64,000 bases of DNA from NCBI GenBank assembly GCA_020853575.1, contig JADYYP010000045.1, positions 434,001 through 498,000 of the forward strand, written 5' to 3'. The position numbers were made by a program, and so were the translations under genes. Origin of the DNA: Planctomycetota bacterium. Lineage in GTDB: Bacteria > Planctomycetota > UBA1135 > GCA-002686595. Under the pieces are notes generated by a model, which saw only the letters and a list, made by a program, of their open reading frames with translations, was not told the DNA's origin and made no database searches. How positions within the stretch are numbered: the stretch's first letter is position 1; every line of letters begins with the position of its first letter. Shown here piece by piece: positions 43,643-53,021 of this stretch.

Positions 43643-45036
43643 CGGTAGAGATGCCCGCGCTCGTTGACCAGCGGCCGCGCGGGCCGCCGAGCGAGGAACG
43701 TCTCGAGATCTTCCGCCAGGAGCGGATCGACTTCCACGGGGTGGATACCGTGCTCGTCCGCAGCGGGGAGTTCGAATCCGGCAGTGCGCACCCAATGCGA
43801 GTGCAGGCGGCACAGATCGGCACGCGTCGTCGCCGGTGAATCCTCTCCCGCGGCGTTCTTCACCGGGCTGAACTCGCGTTGGCGTTCGACCTCGAGCGTC
43901 ACGCTGCGCGTCGCGCGCTCGAGTGCGTCGAACACGAACGTCTCGAACTTGTAGCCCTGGACCGGAGCGACGCGCGAACCGTCCCAGACGTTCATCGACT
44001 TCCTGGCCAGGTGCCAGGGCAATTGCAGCCCACCCCGGTTCAGCTGCGCGATGAACTCGAGATCGAGCACGTGCAGCGCGATGTTGCCGGCGCCAAAGCG
44101 CAGTTCGCCACGTTCGTCGCGAGCCTCGCGCAACTCGACGGGGAGATCCGAGTACTCGATGCAACCCAGGCGCCCGTCGACGCGCCCGATGACCCCGACC
44201 TTCTCGCCCGCGTCGCGCTTGGGCACGACCTTGCTCGACATCTGCGCGCCCTCGAGGATGTGCAACCCGAGGAAACACGGATCCGCGGGCGGGGCCAGCG
44301 GATTGTCCACTTGGAAGTAGGACAAGTGGCGCACGCCGCGGCTGCGCGCATGTTCGAGCGCGCCCGAGGCCGCGAAGGCCTCGAGCGAACCACCGTGGCC
44401 GTTGGGCGCGAGGAACAACTCGCTCTCGCTGGCCATCAGGATCCTGCCCTGGGCGTCGAGCGCCGGCACCATGGCTTGGCTGAAGAAGCGCACGTCGTCC
44501 GGTGCGAACCCGAAGTAGCCGTGGCGCTCGAAGAACTCGCGCGTGGCGCGCTCGTTCGACTGCGAGGTCATCACGTACCACGGGGCACGGTGCGCGTGAC
44601 GTTCGGTCGCCGCGCGAATTCGCCGCGCGTGGATCTCGAACAGCGACCAATCGCTGACGGGCCCGATGCGGTAGGCACCCTTCGGCCCGTCGTAGCCCAA
44701 GCGCGAGGCTTGGCCGCCGGCGACGACCAAGAAACCGACCTCTCCACGAGCGAGGGCCTCGCGCCCGGCGCTAGCCGCTCGCTCCGCGCGCTCGCGATCG
44801 CGGCTCGAACGCCGCGGTGCGCACACTTCGGCCGGTTCAAGGCGCGGAGCGCTCGACACCGAGCCGTTCGAGCGGATCAGCGCGCCGTGCTTGCGCACCA
44901 AATCGAAGTCGACGCGCTCGAGTTGTGCCAGCAGACGCTCGCGCGCCGCAGGGGCGAGCCCGGCGAGCGCGTCGATGACGTGCGACTGGCCAGCCTCGCT
45001 GGCGCGCGCTCGGAGGCGCTCTTCACGCGCAGACAT
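43639..45036 (-). CDS. UDP-sugar pyrophosphorylase, eukaryotic UAP1-like
   Basis: 465 residues. The nucleotidyltransferase loop A-G-G-Q-A-S-R-L-G-Y-D-G-P-K-G is at 106-120; the UAP1 family has G-G-Q-x-T-R-L-G-x-x-x-P-K-G. The uridine- and sugar-binding stretches E-L-F-L-A-P-N-G-H-G-G near 210 and F-Q-V-D-N-P-L near 245 follow. It should make UDP-N-acetylglucosamine or a related UDP-sugar from UTP. It is the first gene of the operon with ddl and dapB (four-base overlaps), so it may feed peptidoglycan synthesis in place of, or beside, GlmU. Confidence 0.88.
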   Translation of the reverse strand: MSAREERLRARASEAGQSHVIDALAGLAPAARERLLAQLERVDFDLVRKHGALIRSNGSVSSAPRLEPAEVCAPRRSSRDRERAERAASAGREALARGEVGFLVVAGGQASRLGYDGPKGAYRIGPVSDWSLFEIHARRIRAATERHAHRAPWYVMTSQSNERATREFFERHGYFGFAPDDVRFFSQAMVPALDAQGRILMASESELFLAPNGHGGSLEAFAASGALEHARSRGVRHLSYFQVDNPLAPPADPCFLGLHILEGAQMSSKVVPKRDAGEKVGVIGRVDGRLGCIEYSDLPVELREARDERGELRFGAGNIALHVLDLEFIAQLNRGGLQLPWHLARKSMNVWDGSRVAPVQGYKFETFVFDALERATRSVTLEVERQREFSPVKNAAGEDSPATTRADLCRLHSHWVRTAGFELPAADEHGIHPVEVDPLLAEDLETFLARRPARPLVNERGHLYR

Positions 45037-45055
45037 GGACGTCGGACGCGCCGTG

Positions 45056-45409
45056 TCAACGCCCGGCGGGCTGCTTCTCGGACGGGTCCTGCCCGAGGAT
45101 CTCGAGCAACTCGGTCTGGAAGGACTGCAGCGCTTCGAAGCGGTGCTCGAGCCGCACTTGACGCTCGACGATGCGCTCGATCACCGGCGGCAAGATCGCC
45201 TCGCGCACGTAGTTCTGGATCATGTTGATGATCTCGGCGCGGTTGGCGTCAGGGAGCTTGTGGAAGTGGTAGTGGTACTTCTGCGTCAGCACGTCCTCGG
45301 TGATGTGCAGACACTCGCGCGTCAATTGGTCGACGCTCTGCTTGTCGTGCTCCTGACGGAAGATGTGCACCTTGTAGCGGTGGAGGAGGTCTTGGAACTT
45401 CTTCTGCAC
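45056..45409 (-). CDS. Small conserved-looking helical protein, unknown
   Basis: 117 residues from the GTG at 45409, which has CGGAG nine bases upstream. It is strongly helical and charged, with K-F-Q-D-L-L-H-R-Y-K near the start and several His and Tyr (Y-H-Y-H-F-H-K). Base composition is less GC-rich than neighbours and codon use is more even, as in highly expressed or conserved small genes. No family recognised. It lies 19 bases upstream of nothing on this strand except the pyrophosphorylase region and may have its own promoter; TAGAAT on the minus strand near 45485 is a possible -10. Confidence 0.6.
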   Translation of the reverse strand: MQKKFQDLLHRYKVHIFRQEHDKQSVDQLTRECLHITEDVLTQKYHYHFHKLPDANRAEIINMIQNYVREAILPPVIERIVERQVRLEHRFEALQSFQTELLEILGQDPSEKQPAGR

Positions 45410-45632
45410 GACTCTGAACTCCGAAACAATGATGGAGAAAGGGACCGATGCGACACTCGGATCGGGTCGCACGGCGATGCGAATTCTACGCGAAACCCCG
45501 GTGATTCCGTACTGGTCGTTCGTCGTACCGCTGCGCTGCGAAGCACGCCACCGAGCACCAAGAGCGTCGACGACAGGCTCGATCGGCGGCGCGAACCGCG
45601 GACGGGCGCGAGACCATGAGGTGGCTCGACCT

Positions 45633-46877
45633 CTAGCCGTCCAGCTGCCCGATGCAGATCGAGACATTGTGGCCGCCGAACCCCAGCGAATTCGACAGCG
45701 CATTGCGGACCCGAAGTTGGCGCGCCGCCCCGGGCACGTAGTCCAAGTCACACTCCGGATCGGGTGTCGTGTAGTTGCGCGTGGGGTGCACGACTCCGTG
45801 GTGGATGCTGAGCGCCGTGACGACCAGCTCGACCGCGGCCGAAGCGCCCAGCAAGTGACCGACCATCGACTTGGTCGAGGAAACGCACAGCTTCTTGGCG
45901 TGCTCGCCGAAGACCAGCTTGATCGCGCGCGTCTCGATCGCGTCGTTGTACGGCGTGCTGGTCCCATGGGCGTTGATGTAGTCGACGCTCTCGGGAGCGA
46001 GCCGGGCATGCGCCAGGGCCTGACGCAGGGCGCGAGCGGGGCCGCGCCCCGATTCTTCCGGTGCAGTGATGTGGTAGGCGTCGTCCGTCGATCCGTAGCC
46101 CTTGACCTCGGCGTAGATGCGCGCACCACGCCGACGAGCGTGCTCGAGTTCCTCGAACACCAGCACGCCGCAGCCCTCCCCCATCACGAAGCCATCGCGC
46201 TCCTTGTCGAACGGCCGACAGGCCGCCGCGGGATCGTCGTTGCGCGTCGAGAGCGCCTTCATGTTCGAGAAACCCGCCAGGGACAAGGGAGTGGTCGCGC
46301 TCTCCGATCCGCCGGTGACGACCAGATCGGACTCCCCCCACTGGATCGAGCGCCAGGCCATGCCCATCGCGTGCCCCGCCGAAGCGCAGGCACTGGACGT
46401 CGTGAAACAGGTTCCGAGCAGACCATTCTTGATCGCGACCTGTCCCGACACCGCGTTGGCCATGATCTTGGGCACGAAGTGCGGGCTGACGCGCCGCGGG
46501 CCTTTCTCCATCAGGCCGTCGTACTGTTCCTCGATGCCGGTGATGCCACCGATGCCCGTGCCGATGATGCAGCCCCAGCGCTCGCGCTCGGCGTCGTCGG
46601 CCTTGGCGGGATCGAGTCCCGCATCGCGCATGGCTTCGTCGGTCGCCAGCAACGCCCACATCGTGAACGGGTCGAGCTTGCGCATGTCCGGCACCGCGAA
46701 GTGCTTGGACGGATCGAGCGCGACCTGGGCCGCGATCTTGACCGATTGCTGCGAGGTGTCGAAGCGCGTGATCGGTCCGATCCCGTTCTCGCCGCGCAGG
46801 ATCCGGGCCCACGACGTCTCGACGTCGTTCCCGAGCGCATTGATGGTTCCAAGACCAGTGATCACCACTCGACGCAT
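45633..46877 (-). CDS. fabF: 3-oxoacyl-ACP synthase II
   Basis: 414 residues. The catalytic Cys 164 lies in S-S-A-C-A-S-A-G; the active-site histidines are in N-A-H-G-T-S-T and V-G-H-L-L-G-A-S-A. FabF elongates acyl chains on ACP. It is the last gene of the fatty-acid cluster, directly after acpP, as in many bacteria. Confidence 0.97.
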   Translation of the reverse strand: MRRVVITGLGTINALGNDVETSWARILRGENGIGPITRFDTSQQSVKIAAQVALDPSKHFAVPDMRKLDPFTMWALLATDEAMRDAGLDPAKADDAERERWGCIIGTGIGGITGIEEQYDGLMEKGPRRVSPHFVPKIMANAVSGQVAIKNGLLGTCFTTSSACASAGHAMGMAWRSIQWGESDLVVTGGSESATTPLSLAGFSNMKALSTRNDDPAAACRPFDKERDGFVMGEGCGVLVFEELEHARRRGARIYAEVKGYGSTDDAYHITAPEESGRGPARALRQALAHARLAPESVDYINAHGTSTPYNDAIETRAIKLVFGEHAKKLCVSSTKSMVGHLLGASAAVELVVTALSIHHGVVHPTRNYTTPDPECDLDYVPGAARQLRVRNALSNSLGFGGHNVSICIGQLDG

Positions 46878-46943
46878 GCCTGATGTTCCTTCGTTGCTTC
46901 GTCTGCGCCGGCGCGCGGCCGGCGAGCGCGGCTCGCGATGCGA

Positions 46944-47198
46944 TCAGCTCTTGGACTGGATGTAGTCGATCGCGTTGCCGACGGTTTGGATCTTCTCGGC
47001 GTCCTCGTCGGGGATGGAGATCTCGAACTCGTCCTCGAACTCCATCACGAGCTCGACGGTGTCGAGCGAGTCCGCGCCCAAGTCGTTGATGAACGAAGTC
47101 TCGCGCGTGACCTTGTCGGCGGTCGCGCCCATCTGGTCACAAACGATCTTGATCACGCGCTCTTCAATCGTGGGGTTGGTCACCGTTGAGTTCTCCAT
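46944..47198 (-). CDS. acpP: Acyl carrier protein
   Basis: 84 residues. Ser 44 in G-A-D-S-L-D is the site of phosphopantetheine attachment. The protein is acidic, as ACPs are. The ATG at 47198 gives a short N-terminal extension ([10 protein letters not shown]); an earlier in-frame start at 47231 is unlikely. It lies between fabG and fabF, the classical order. Confidence 0.97.
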   Translation of the reverse strand: MENSTVTNPTIEERVIKIVCDQMGATADKVTRETSFINDLGADSLDTVELVMEFEDEFEISIPDEDAEKIQTVGNAIDYIQSKS

Positions 47199-47283
47199 GA
47201 GGGATGCAGTGTGTGGGACGAGAAGGTACACCAGATCCGCGCACCGTCCTCCGCGAAGGTGCGGTGCACTTTGGATCGGTCGT

Positions 47284-48036
47284 TCATAGGCTCAGGCCCC
47301 CGTCGACGACGAAGGTCTGACCCGTGATGTAGGCGCCGCCGGGGCCGCACAGGAATTCCACCAAGCGCGCGACGTCGTCCGGAGTGCCGGTGCGGCCGAG
47401 CGGAATCCCGGCCAGCGCGGCTTCCTTGGCCTTGGGATCGATGGCGGCCGTCATGTCGGTGTCGATGTAGCCGGGTGCAACCGCGTTGCAGCACACCTGG
47501 CGCGAGGCGAGTTCCTTGGCCACCGAGCGCGTGAGCCCGAACACACCGGCCTTGCTCGCGGCGTAGTTCGCTTGACCGGCGTTGCCCGTGATCCCGACCA
47601 CCGAGCCGATGTTGACGATGCGTCCGCTGCGCTTCATCAAGGTGCGCGCGGCGGCGCGCACGAAGTTCCACGTGCCCTTCAGGTTGGTCTGGAGCACCGC
47701 GTCGAACTCTTCCTCGGTCATGCGCAGGAGCAGCTGATCACGCGTGATGCCCGCGTTGTTGACCAGGATGTCCAGGCCGCCGAACTCCTGCTGCACGGCG
47801 CCCACCAGCTCGGCCACCGCCGCGGTGCGCCCCACGTCGACCCCGTAGGCCACGCCGCGCCCACCGGCCTGGGTGCATGCCTCCGCGGTCTCGCGGGCGC
47901 GCTCGGCGCTCGTCGCCACGCACGCCACGGTCGCGCCGGCGCGCGCCAGTCGCACCGCGATGGCCCGTCCGATGCCGCGCGAGGCGCCGGTCACCAGGGC
48001 CACTTTGCCGCTGAGATAGGAATCGGTTTCGGTCAC
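47284..48036 (-). CDS. fabG: 3-oxoacyl-ACP reductase
   Basis: About 250 residues, a short-chain dehydrogenase. The NADPH motif T-G-A-S-R-G-I-G is near residue 16, N-N-A-G-I near 93 and the catalytic Y-A-A-S-K near 155. It reduces beta-ketoacyl-ACP in the fatty-acid cycle. The GTG at 48036 is used; a TTG at 48051 would add five residues. It sits between fabD and acpP. Confidence 0.95.
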   Translation of the reverse strand: MTETDSYLSGKVALVTGASRGIGRAIAVRLARAGATVACVATSAERARETAEACTQAGGRGVAYGVDVGRTAAVAELVGAVQQEFGGLDILVNNAGITRDQLLLRMTEEEFDAVLQTNLKGTWNFVRAAARTLMKRSGRIVNIGSVVGITGNAGQANYAASKAGVFGLTRSVAKELASRQVCCNAVAPGYIDTDMTAAIDPKAKEAALAGIPLGRTGTPDDVARLVEFLCGPGGAYITGQTFVVDGGLSL

Positions 48037-48096
48037 TTGGAGGGGTCGCAATGGAAACGTGGATTCGAGCGAGCGCGCGCCGCGATTGCAAGGCCT

Positions 48097-49029
48097 CTAC
48101 GCGCCGCTCGCGGCGGCCTCGATGTCCGCGGGCGTGGCCGCCGAGCGCACTTTCGCAGTGGGCTCGATCTTGGACAAGAGTCCGGCGAGCACCTTGCCCG
48201 GCGCCGGTTCCAAGTACTCGCGGATCCCCTGCGCCAGCGCCCAGCGCATGCTCTTTTCCCACAGGGTGGGAGCGCACACTTGGAGCGCCAAGTTGCGCCG
48301 GATCGCCTGCGGATCCGAGACCGGCTCGCCCGTGACGTTGGTCACGAACGGAATTCGCGGTGGACGGATCTCGATCGAAGCCAGAGCGCGTTCGAGCTCG
48401 AGCGCCGCCGGGCGCATGCACTCGGAATGGAATCCACCGGCGACGACCAGGCGTCGCGCGCGGCGGACGCCATGGTCTTTCGCGGCAGCCTCGACGGCGT
48501 ACAAGGCGCGGTTCTCGCCGCTGACGATGATCTGGCCGGGGGCGTTGAGGTTCGCGACCGAGCACAACCCGACGCGGGCCCCCACCGCCGCGAGGGCATA
48601 GGCCTGCTCATCGCTGGCGCCCATCAAGCTCAGCATGCCACTGGGGAGCGCCTCGCTCGCGCGCTGCATCGCCGCGCCGCGCAAGCGCACCAGCCGCACG
48701 GCGTCGTCGAACGCGAGCGAGCCCGCGAACCACAGAGCCGTGTACTCGCCCAGCGAGAGCCCGGCGGTCAGCGCCGCGCCGCGTGCATCGAAGCCGCGTT
48801 CGATCAACACGCTCGCCACCGCCACTCCGACCACGAAGATGCCGGGTTGCGCGATGTCGGTGCGGTGGACGTCGTCGCCGCGCGCCCAGCAGGCGTCCTC
48901 GAGCGAGAATCCGAGCACACGACTGGCGTCGGCGAACACCTTGCGCGCGGTCGGGAAGGCCTCGCACCAGTCCTTGCCCATGCCCACCGCTTGCGCACCC
49001 TGGCCGGGGAACAGCACTGCTTCGCTCAT
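48097..49029 (-). CDS. fabD: Malonyl-CoA:ACP transacylase
   Basis: 310 residues. The N-terminal F-P-G-Q-G-A-Q and the nucleophile Ser 92 in G-L-S-L-G-E-Y are clear; most FabD have His before this Ser (G-H-S-x-G-E). The later active-site His is present in G-G-F-H-S. It loads malonyl groups onto ACP. The start is 37 bases after the fabH stop. Confidence 0.95.
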   Translation of the reverse strand: MSEAVLFPGQGAQAVGMGKDWCEAFPTARKVFADASRVLGFSLEDACWARGDDVHRTDIAQPGIFVVGVAVASVLIERGFDARGAALTAGLSLGEYTALWFAGSLAFDDAVRLVRLRGAAMQRASEALPSGMLSLMGASDEQAYALAAVGARVGLCSVANLNAPGQIIVSGENRALYAVEAAAKDHGVRRARRLVVAGGFHSECMRPAALELERALASIEIRPPRIPFVTNVTGEPVSDPQAIRRNLALQVCAPTLWEKSMRWALAQGIREYLEPAPGKVLAGLLSKIEPTAKVRSAATPADIEAAASGA

Positions 49030-49066
49030 CAGAGTCCTCGTTCTAGCGCGTCGCGCGCGAGAAAGC

Positions 49067-50056
49067 TCACCAGCGGACCAGAGTTCCGCCCCAGGTCAGG
49101 CCCGCGCCGAAGGCCACGAACACGACCAACTTGCCCTTCTCGATCCGACCCTGCTCGAGGGCTTCGTGGAAGGCCATCGGAACGGTTGCGGCCGAGGTGT
49201 TGCCGTACTTGTCGATGTTGACGAAGACCTTGTCCATCGACCATCCCAGGCGATCGACCGCGGCCTCGATGATGCGCTGGTTGACTTGGTGCGGAACGAC
49301 CAGGCCGAGCTCCGAGGGGTCGTAGCCCTCGCACATCTCACCGATCAAGTCCGCCATCTTGGTCACCGCGAAGCGGAACACCTCGCGACCGCGCAGTCGA
49401 ATGAAGTGATCGCCGCGCGCGACACTCTCGGCGCTGGGGGGGACCTTCGAGCCGCCGCCCCGCATGTGGATGAAGTCGAAGCCCTGTCCGTCGGCGCCGA
49501 GCGTGGTGCGCAGGATCTCGCCCGACTTGCACTCCTCGTGCGGCATCAGCACCGCGGCACCCGCTCCATCTCCGAACAGGATGCACGACGTGCGATCCTG
49601 CATGTCGAGGAAACGCGACAGGCACTCGGCGCCCAGCACCAGGACGCGTTTGGCGCGGCCGGCCGCGATGAACGACTCGCCCGTGTGCAGCGCCGTCAGG
49701 AATCCAGTGCACGCGGCACTCACGTCGAACGCCCCGGCGTTGACCGCACCCAAGCGCGCCTGCAGCAGTGCAGAGCACGAGGGCAGCAGATAATCGGGGG
49801 TCAGCGTGCCGACCACGATCAGATCGAGCTCCTTGGGGTCGACCTTGGCCATCGCCAGCGCCTGGCGCGCGGCCTGGAGGCACAGATCGCTGGTCGCTTG
49901 ATCGGCGGCCGCGAAGCGTCGCTCCCTGATCCCGGTCCGCTGCACGATCCACTCGTCGGAGGTGTCGACGAGCTTCTCGAAGTCGTGGTTGGTCATGACC
50001 ACGGGCGGGGCGAAAGAGCCGGTGCCCGCGATGCCGACCGCTACGCGTGAGGCCAT
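49067..50056 (-). CDS. fabH: 3-oxoacyl-ACP synthase III
   Basis: 329 residues. The triad is visible: Cys 116 in S-A-A-C-T-G-F, His in V-P-H-Q-V-N-Q, Asn in K-Y-G-N-T-S-A-A. FabH starts fatty-acid synthesis from acyl-CoA and malonyl-ACP. It is the first gene of the fabH-fabD-fabG-acpP-fabF series here; plsX, usually adjacent, is separated by the plus-strand sulfatase-like gene. Confidence 0.97.
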   Translation of the reverse strand: MASRVAVGIAGTGSFAPPVVMTNHDFEKLVDTSDEWIVQRTGIRERRFAAADQATSDLCLQAARQALAMAKVDPKELDLIVVGTLTPDYLLPSCSALLQARLGAVNAGAFDVSAACTGFLTALHTGESFIAAGRAKRVLVLGAECLSRFLDMQDRTSCILFGDGAGAAVLMPHEECKSGEILRTTLGADGQGFDFIHMRGGGSKVPPSAESVARGDHFIRLRGREVFRFAVTKMADLIGEMCEGYDPSELGLVVPHQVNQRIIEAAVDRLGWSMDKVFVNIDKYGNTSAATVPMAFHEALEQGRIEKGKLVVFVAFGAGLTWGGTLVRW

Positions 50057-50205
50057 CGTGTGTGCTGGGTAGAGTTCGGTTCCGAGTGTCCGCGGGCGGC
50101 GCGCCCGAAGCAGGCGGGATTCTACAGAGCGGGCTTTTCGGACCTAATCCCAAAGGCGAAAGTTGCGCCCCTCGATCACGGCGAGCACCCTTGAACACGA
50201 CGTCG

Positions 50206-51612
50206 ATGCGACGCCATGCCTTGTCACCCCGCGTGCGCCTGGCAGCAGCGCTGTGCGCGGCCTGCCTGGCCGTCGGCTGTCCCGCGGACGCGCCGACGCG
50301 CACCAACGTCGTGTTGGTCTTGCTCGACACGGTGCGCGCGGACAAGCTCGGTTGCTACGGAAACGAGCGCGGCTTGACCCCCAACCTCGACGCTTTCGCC
50401 GCCGGAGCGACGCTGTTCGAGAATGCCAGTTCGCACGCGCCCTGGACGCTCCCTGCGACGGCCTCGATCTACACCGGACTGCTCCCGACACGCCATGGCG
50501 CTGGCGGTTTCATCCCCAAGCTGACCGCACTCTCCGAGCAGCCGCGTACCCTCGCCGAGCTCGCGCGCGCCGCCGGTTGCGCGACCCACGCCATCGTCAA
50601 CGTTGCATTCCTCGGTGCGAGCTTCGGAATGACGCGCGGCTTCGACACGGTTGACGAGCGCTACTTCGAGAACAACGAACAGGTGCGTCGAGCCGACGAA
50701 TCGGTCGACCTGGCGCGTGCCTGGATCGATGCCCACGCGAGCGGTCCCTTCTTCCTGGTGCTGCACCTGTTCGACGCGCACGCGGTGTACGACCCGCCTC
50801 AGCCCTTCCGCCGGCGTTTTGCTCGGCCGGAGGACGCCGAAAGCGATCGCTTTGCCTTCGGGTCCCGCGCGGACATGGTGGCCCTGCGCTCGGGCCAGAT
50901 GGATCTCGATCCGCACACTCTGGCGCGCGCCGAGGCGCTCTACGACGGAGAGATCGCCTTCGTCGATGCGCAGCTGGGGCGCCTGCTCGCACACCTGTCC
51001 GCCGCGGGGCTCGAGCAGCGCACGCTGGTCGCGGTGACCTCGGACCACGGCGAGGAATTCCTCGAGCACGGCGGCTTCGAGCACGGTCACTCGCACTACA
51101 CCGAGCTGCTGCACGTGCCGCTGATCGTGCGCCATCCGAGTTGGCCGTCGGGCACGCGCGTCGCGCAGGCCGTGTCGCATGCGGATCTACTGCCGACGAT
51201 CAGCGAGCTCGCCCAATGGTCGCGCGCCGACGGAGTCGACGGTGTCAGCTTGACACCGCTCGTGCGCGAGCCGCGGTCCCCCGGGCATGCAGCGTTGGCC
51301 ATCGGCAACTTCTGGGGGCCGCCGCTGGCGAGCCTGCGCACGGCGAACGAGAAGCTGATCGTCTTTCCCGCGGGCTCCTCGCGGCCGCCGGAGCTGTACC
51401 TCTGGCGCGAGGATCCCCTGGAGCTCTGGAACGTCGGCCCAGCGCGCCCCGACGACGCGCTCGACTTGCAGCGCAGGCTCCAGAGCGCCCTGCAACGACT
51501 CGAAGCACTCGCCAGCCCCGCGCGGCCGGCCAGCGTCGACGAAGCGACGCGCAAGGTGCTCGAAACGATCGGCTACACCGATTCCGCGCCGGTCGCTCCC
51601 GGGCAGCGTTGA
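50206..51612 (+). CDS. Sulfatase-superfamily lipoprotein
   Basis: 468 residues. The leader ends in the lipobox L-A-V-G-C near residue 24. Metal-binding motifs are present: L-L-D-T-V-R-A-D-K-L near 40 and T-S-D-H-G-E-E-F near 285. At the nucleophile, where true sulfatases have C/S-x-P-S-R, this protein has W-T-L-P-A-T, so Thr is the likely nucleophile. That is a trait of phosphatase or phosphotransferase members of the superfamily rather than formylglycine sulfatases. It lies on the opposite strand between fabH and plsX. The ATG at 50206 gives the lipoprotein leader. Confidence 0.85.
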   Translation: MRRHALSPRVRLAAALCAACLAVGCPADAPTRTNVVLVLLDTVRADKLGCYGNERGLTPNLDAFAAGATLFENASSHAPWTLPATASIYTGLLPTRHGAGGFIPKLTALSEQPRTLAELARAAGCATHAIVNVAFLGASFGMTRGFDTVDERYFENNEQVRRADESVDLARAWIDAHASGPFFLVLHLFDAHAVYDPPQPFRRRFARPEDAESDRFAFGSRADMVALRSGQMDLDPHTLARAEALYDGEIAFVDAQLGRLLAHLSAAGLEQRTLVAVTSDHGEEFLEHGGFEHGHSHYTELLHVPLIVRHPSWPSGTRVAQAVSHADLLPTISELAQWSRADGVDGVSLTPLVREPRSPGHAALAIGNFWGPPLASLRTANEKLIVFPAGSSRPPELYLWREDPLELWNVGPARPDDALDLQRRLQSALQRLEALASPARPASVDEATRKVLETIGYTDSAPVAPGQR

Positions 51613-51642
51613 GCGCGCCGTCAGCGGGGTCGCACAGCGCCG

Positions 51643-52650
51643 TCAAGCGCTCTGCGCGCGCAGCCCCTCGATGATGTGCTGGTTGACATTCGAGTCGACC
51701 GTGCGCGCCGCGACGGCGAGTGCATTGGCGACGGCGACGGCATCCGAGCGACCGTGCCCTTTGACCACGACGCCGTTGACACCGAGCAACAGCGCACCGC
51801 CGTATTCGGCGTAGTCGACACGGCGCTTCACGTTGGACAGCGCTTCCTTCGACCAGGCCACTTGGTGCGCCTTCAGCTCGGCCATCACGAGCTGCAGCAT
51901 GAACCCCGAGAAACCCTCGAGCAGCTTGAGCACGACATTGCCCGTGAAACCGTCGGTGACGACCACGTCCGCGACCGAGCCGAAGATCGTGTTGCCCTCG
52001 ACGTTGCCCACGAAGTTGAGGCGCGCACCGGCCGCAGCGAGCAGTGGATAGGCCTCTTTGAGCAGCTCCGTTCCCTTGCTCGGTTCGCTGCCGATGTTGA
52101 GCAGACCAACACGCGGCTCTGCGACCCCCAGGCAGTCGCGCATGTAGACCGCGCCCATCGAGGCGAACTGCAGCAGGTCCTGCGGCTTCGCCTCGCGGTT
52201 GGCGCCCATGTCGAGAAATGTCACCGGCTGTCCGGTCAAGCTGAGCGTGACCGCGATCGCCGGCCGTCGCACGCCTTCGAGCGTGCCCAGACCGATGGTC
52301 GCCGCGCCGACCACCGCACCGGTGTTGCCCATGCTCACCAGGCCGCCCGCGGCACCCTTCTTCACGGCCCCGACGCACACCGCGATCGAGGAGTCGGGCT
52401 TGGCGCGCAGCGCGAGCGCCGGAGACTCCGCCATGCCGATCACCTGCGAGGCGTGCTGGATGGGAAACTCCAAGGTGCTTCCCAGCTCTGTCAACTTGTG
52501 GCGGATCGCGTCGCTTTCACCCACCAGCAAGATGCGCTCGGGCGCCAGCGCGCGCGGGTTGTCGGGCGCGCACGCCAAGAGCGCGCCGCGCAAGGTGGCT
52601 TCCGGGGCATTGTCGCCCCCCATCACATCGAGAGCGATCCTCACGACCAT
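51643..52650 (-). CDS. plsX: Phosphate acyltransferase
   Basis: 335 residues. The start M-V-V-R-I-A-L-D-V-M-G-G-D-N-A-P-E is diagnostic; G-A-N and N-I-G-S-E-P-S-K-G follow. PlsX makes acyl-phosphate from acyl-ACP for phospholipid synthesis. The ATG at 52650 is chosen; a TTG at 52680 lies ten codons earlier. It follows rpmF in the classical order rpmF-plsX. Confidence 0.96.
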   Translation of the reverse strand: MVVRIALDVMGGDNAPEATLRGALLACAPDNPRALAPERILLVGESDAIRHKLTELGSTLEFPIQHASQVIGMAESPALALRAKPDSSIAVCVGAVKKGAAGGLVSMGNTGAVVGAATIGLGTLEGVRRPAIAVTLSLTGQPVTFLDMGANREAKPQDLLQFASMGAVYMRDCLGVAEPRVGLLNIGSEPSKGTELLKEAYPLLAAAGARLNFVGNVEGNTIFGSVADVVVTDGFTGNVVLKLLEGFSGFMLQLVMAELKAHQVAWSKEALSNVKRRVDYAEYGGALLLGVNGVVVKGHGRSDAVAVANALAVAARTVDSNVNQHIIEGLRAQSA

Positions 52651-52814
52651 CGCGACACGCTCCACACCCTCCGAGGACAAGCGAAACGGCGCGGGACCAG
52701 CCGCGCACCGACCGAGAACTGGCGAACGGCTAGATCCGCTCGCCGATCGACTTGGAGCTACGCACGAACGACGAGCGCCGCCCGAAAGCGGCGCTCACCC
52801 GAATTCGTGCGACC

Positions 52815-53021
52815 TTAGAACTCTTCCTTGGGGAAGACTTCCGTCCCCTTCTTGTCGGCACCCTTCGCGAAGGCGTAGTAGCCGCAGTTGTCGCAGACGC
52901 GGTGGCTGCGTACGGGGGCGCTGCAGCGCGCGCAGTGGTTGGAGGCCCCGACCTTGATCGCGTGGTGCGAACGGCGGATGCGCGAGCGGTGATTGGAGTG
53001 ACGTCGTTTGGGATTCGGCAT
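52815..53021 (-). CDS. rpmF: 50S ribosomal protein L32
   Basis: 68 residues. M-P-N-P-K-R-R-H-S at the start and a zinc ribbon with Cys 30, 33, 43 and 46 mark the zinc-binding form of L32. It begins the lipid cluster, as in E. coli and Bacillus. Confidence 0.95.
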   Translation of the reverse strand: MPNPKRRHSNHRSRIRRSHHAIKVGASNHCARCSAPVRSHRVCDNCGYYAFAKGADKKGTEVFPKEEF

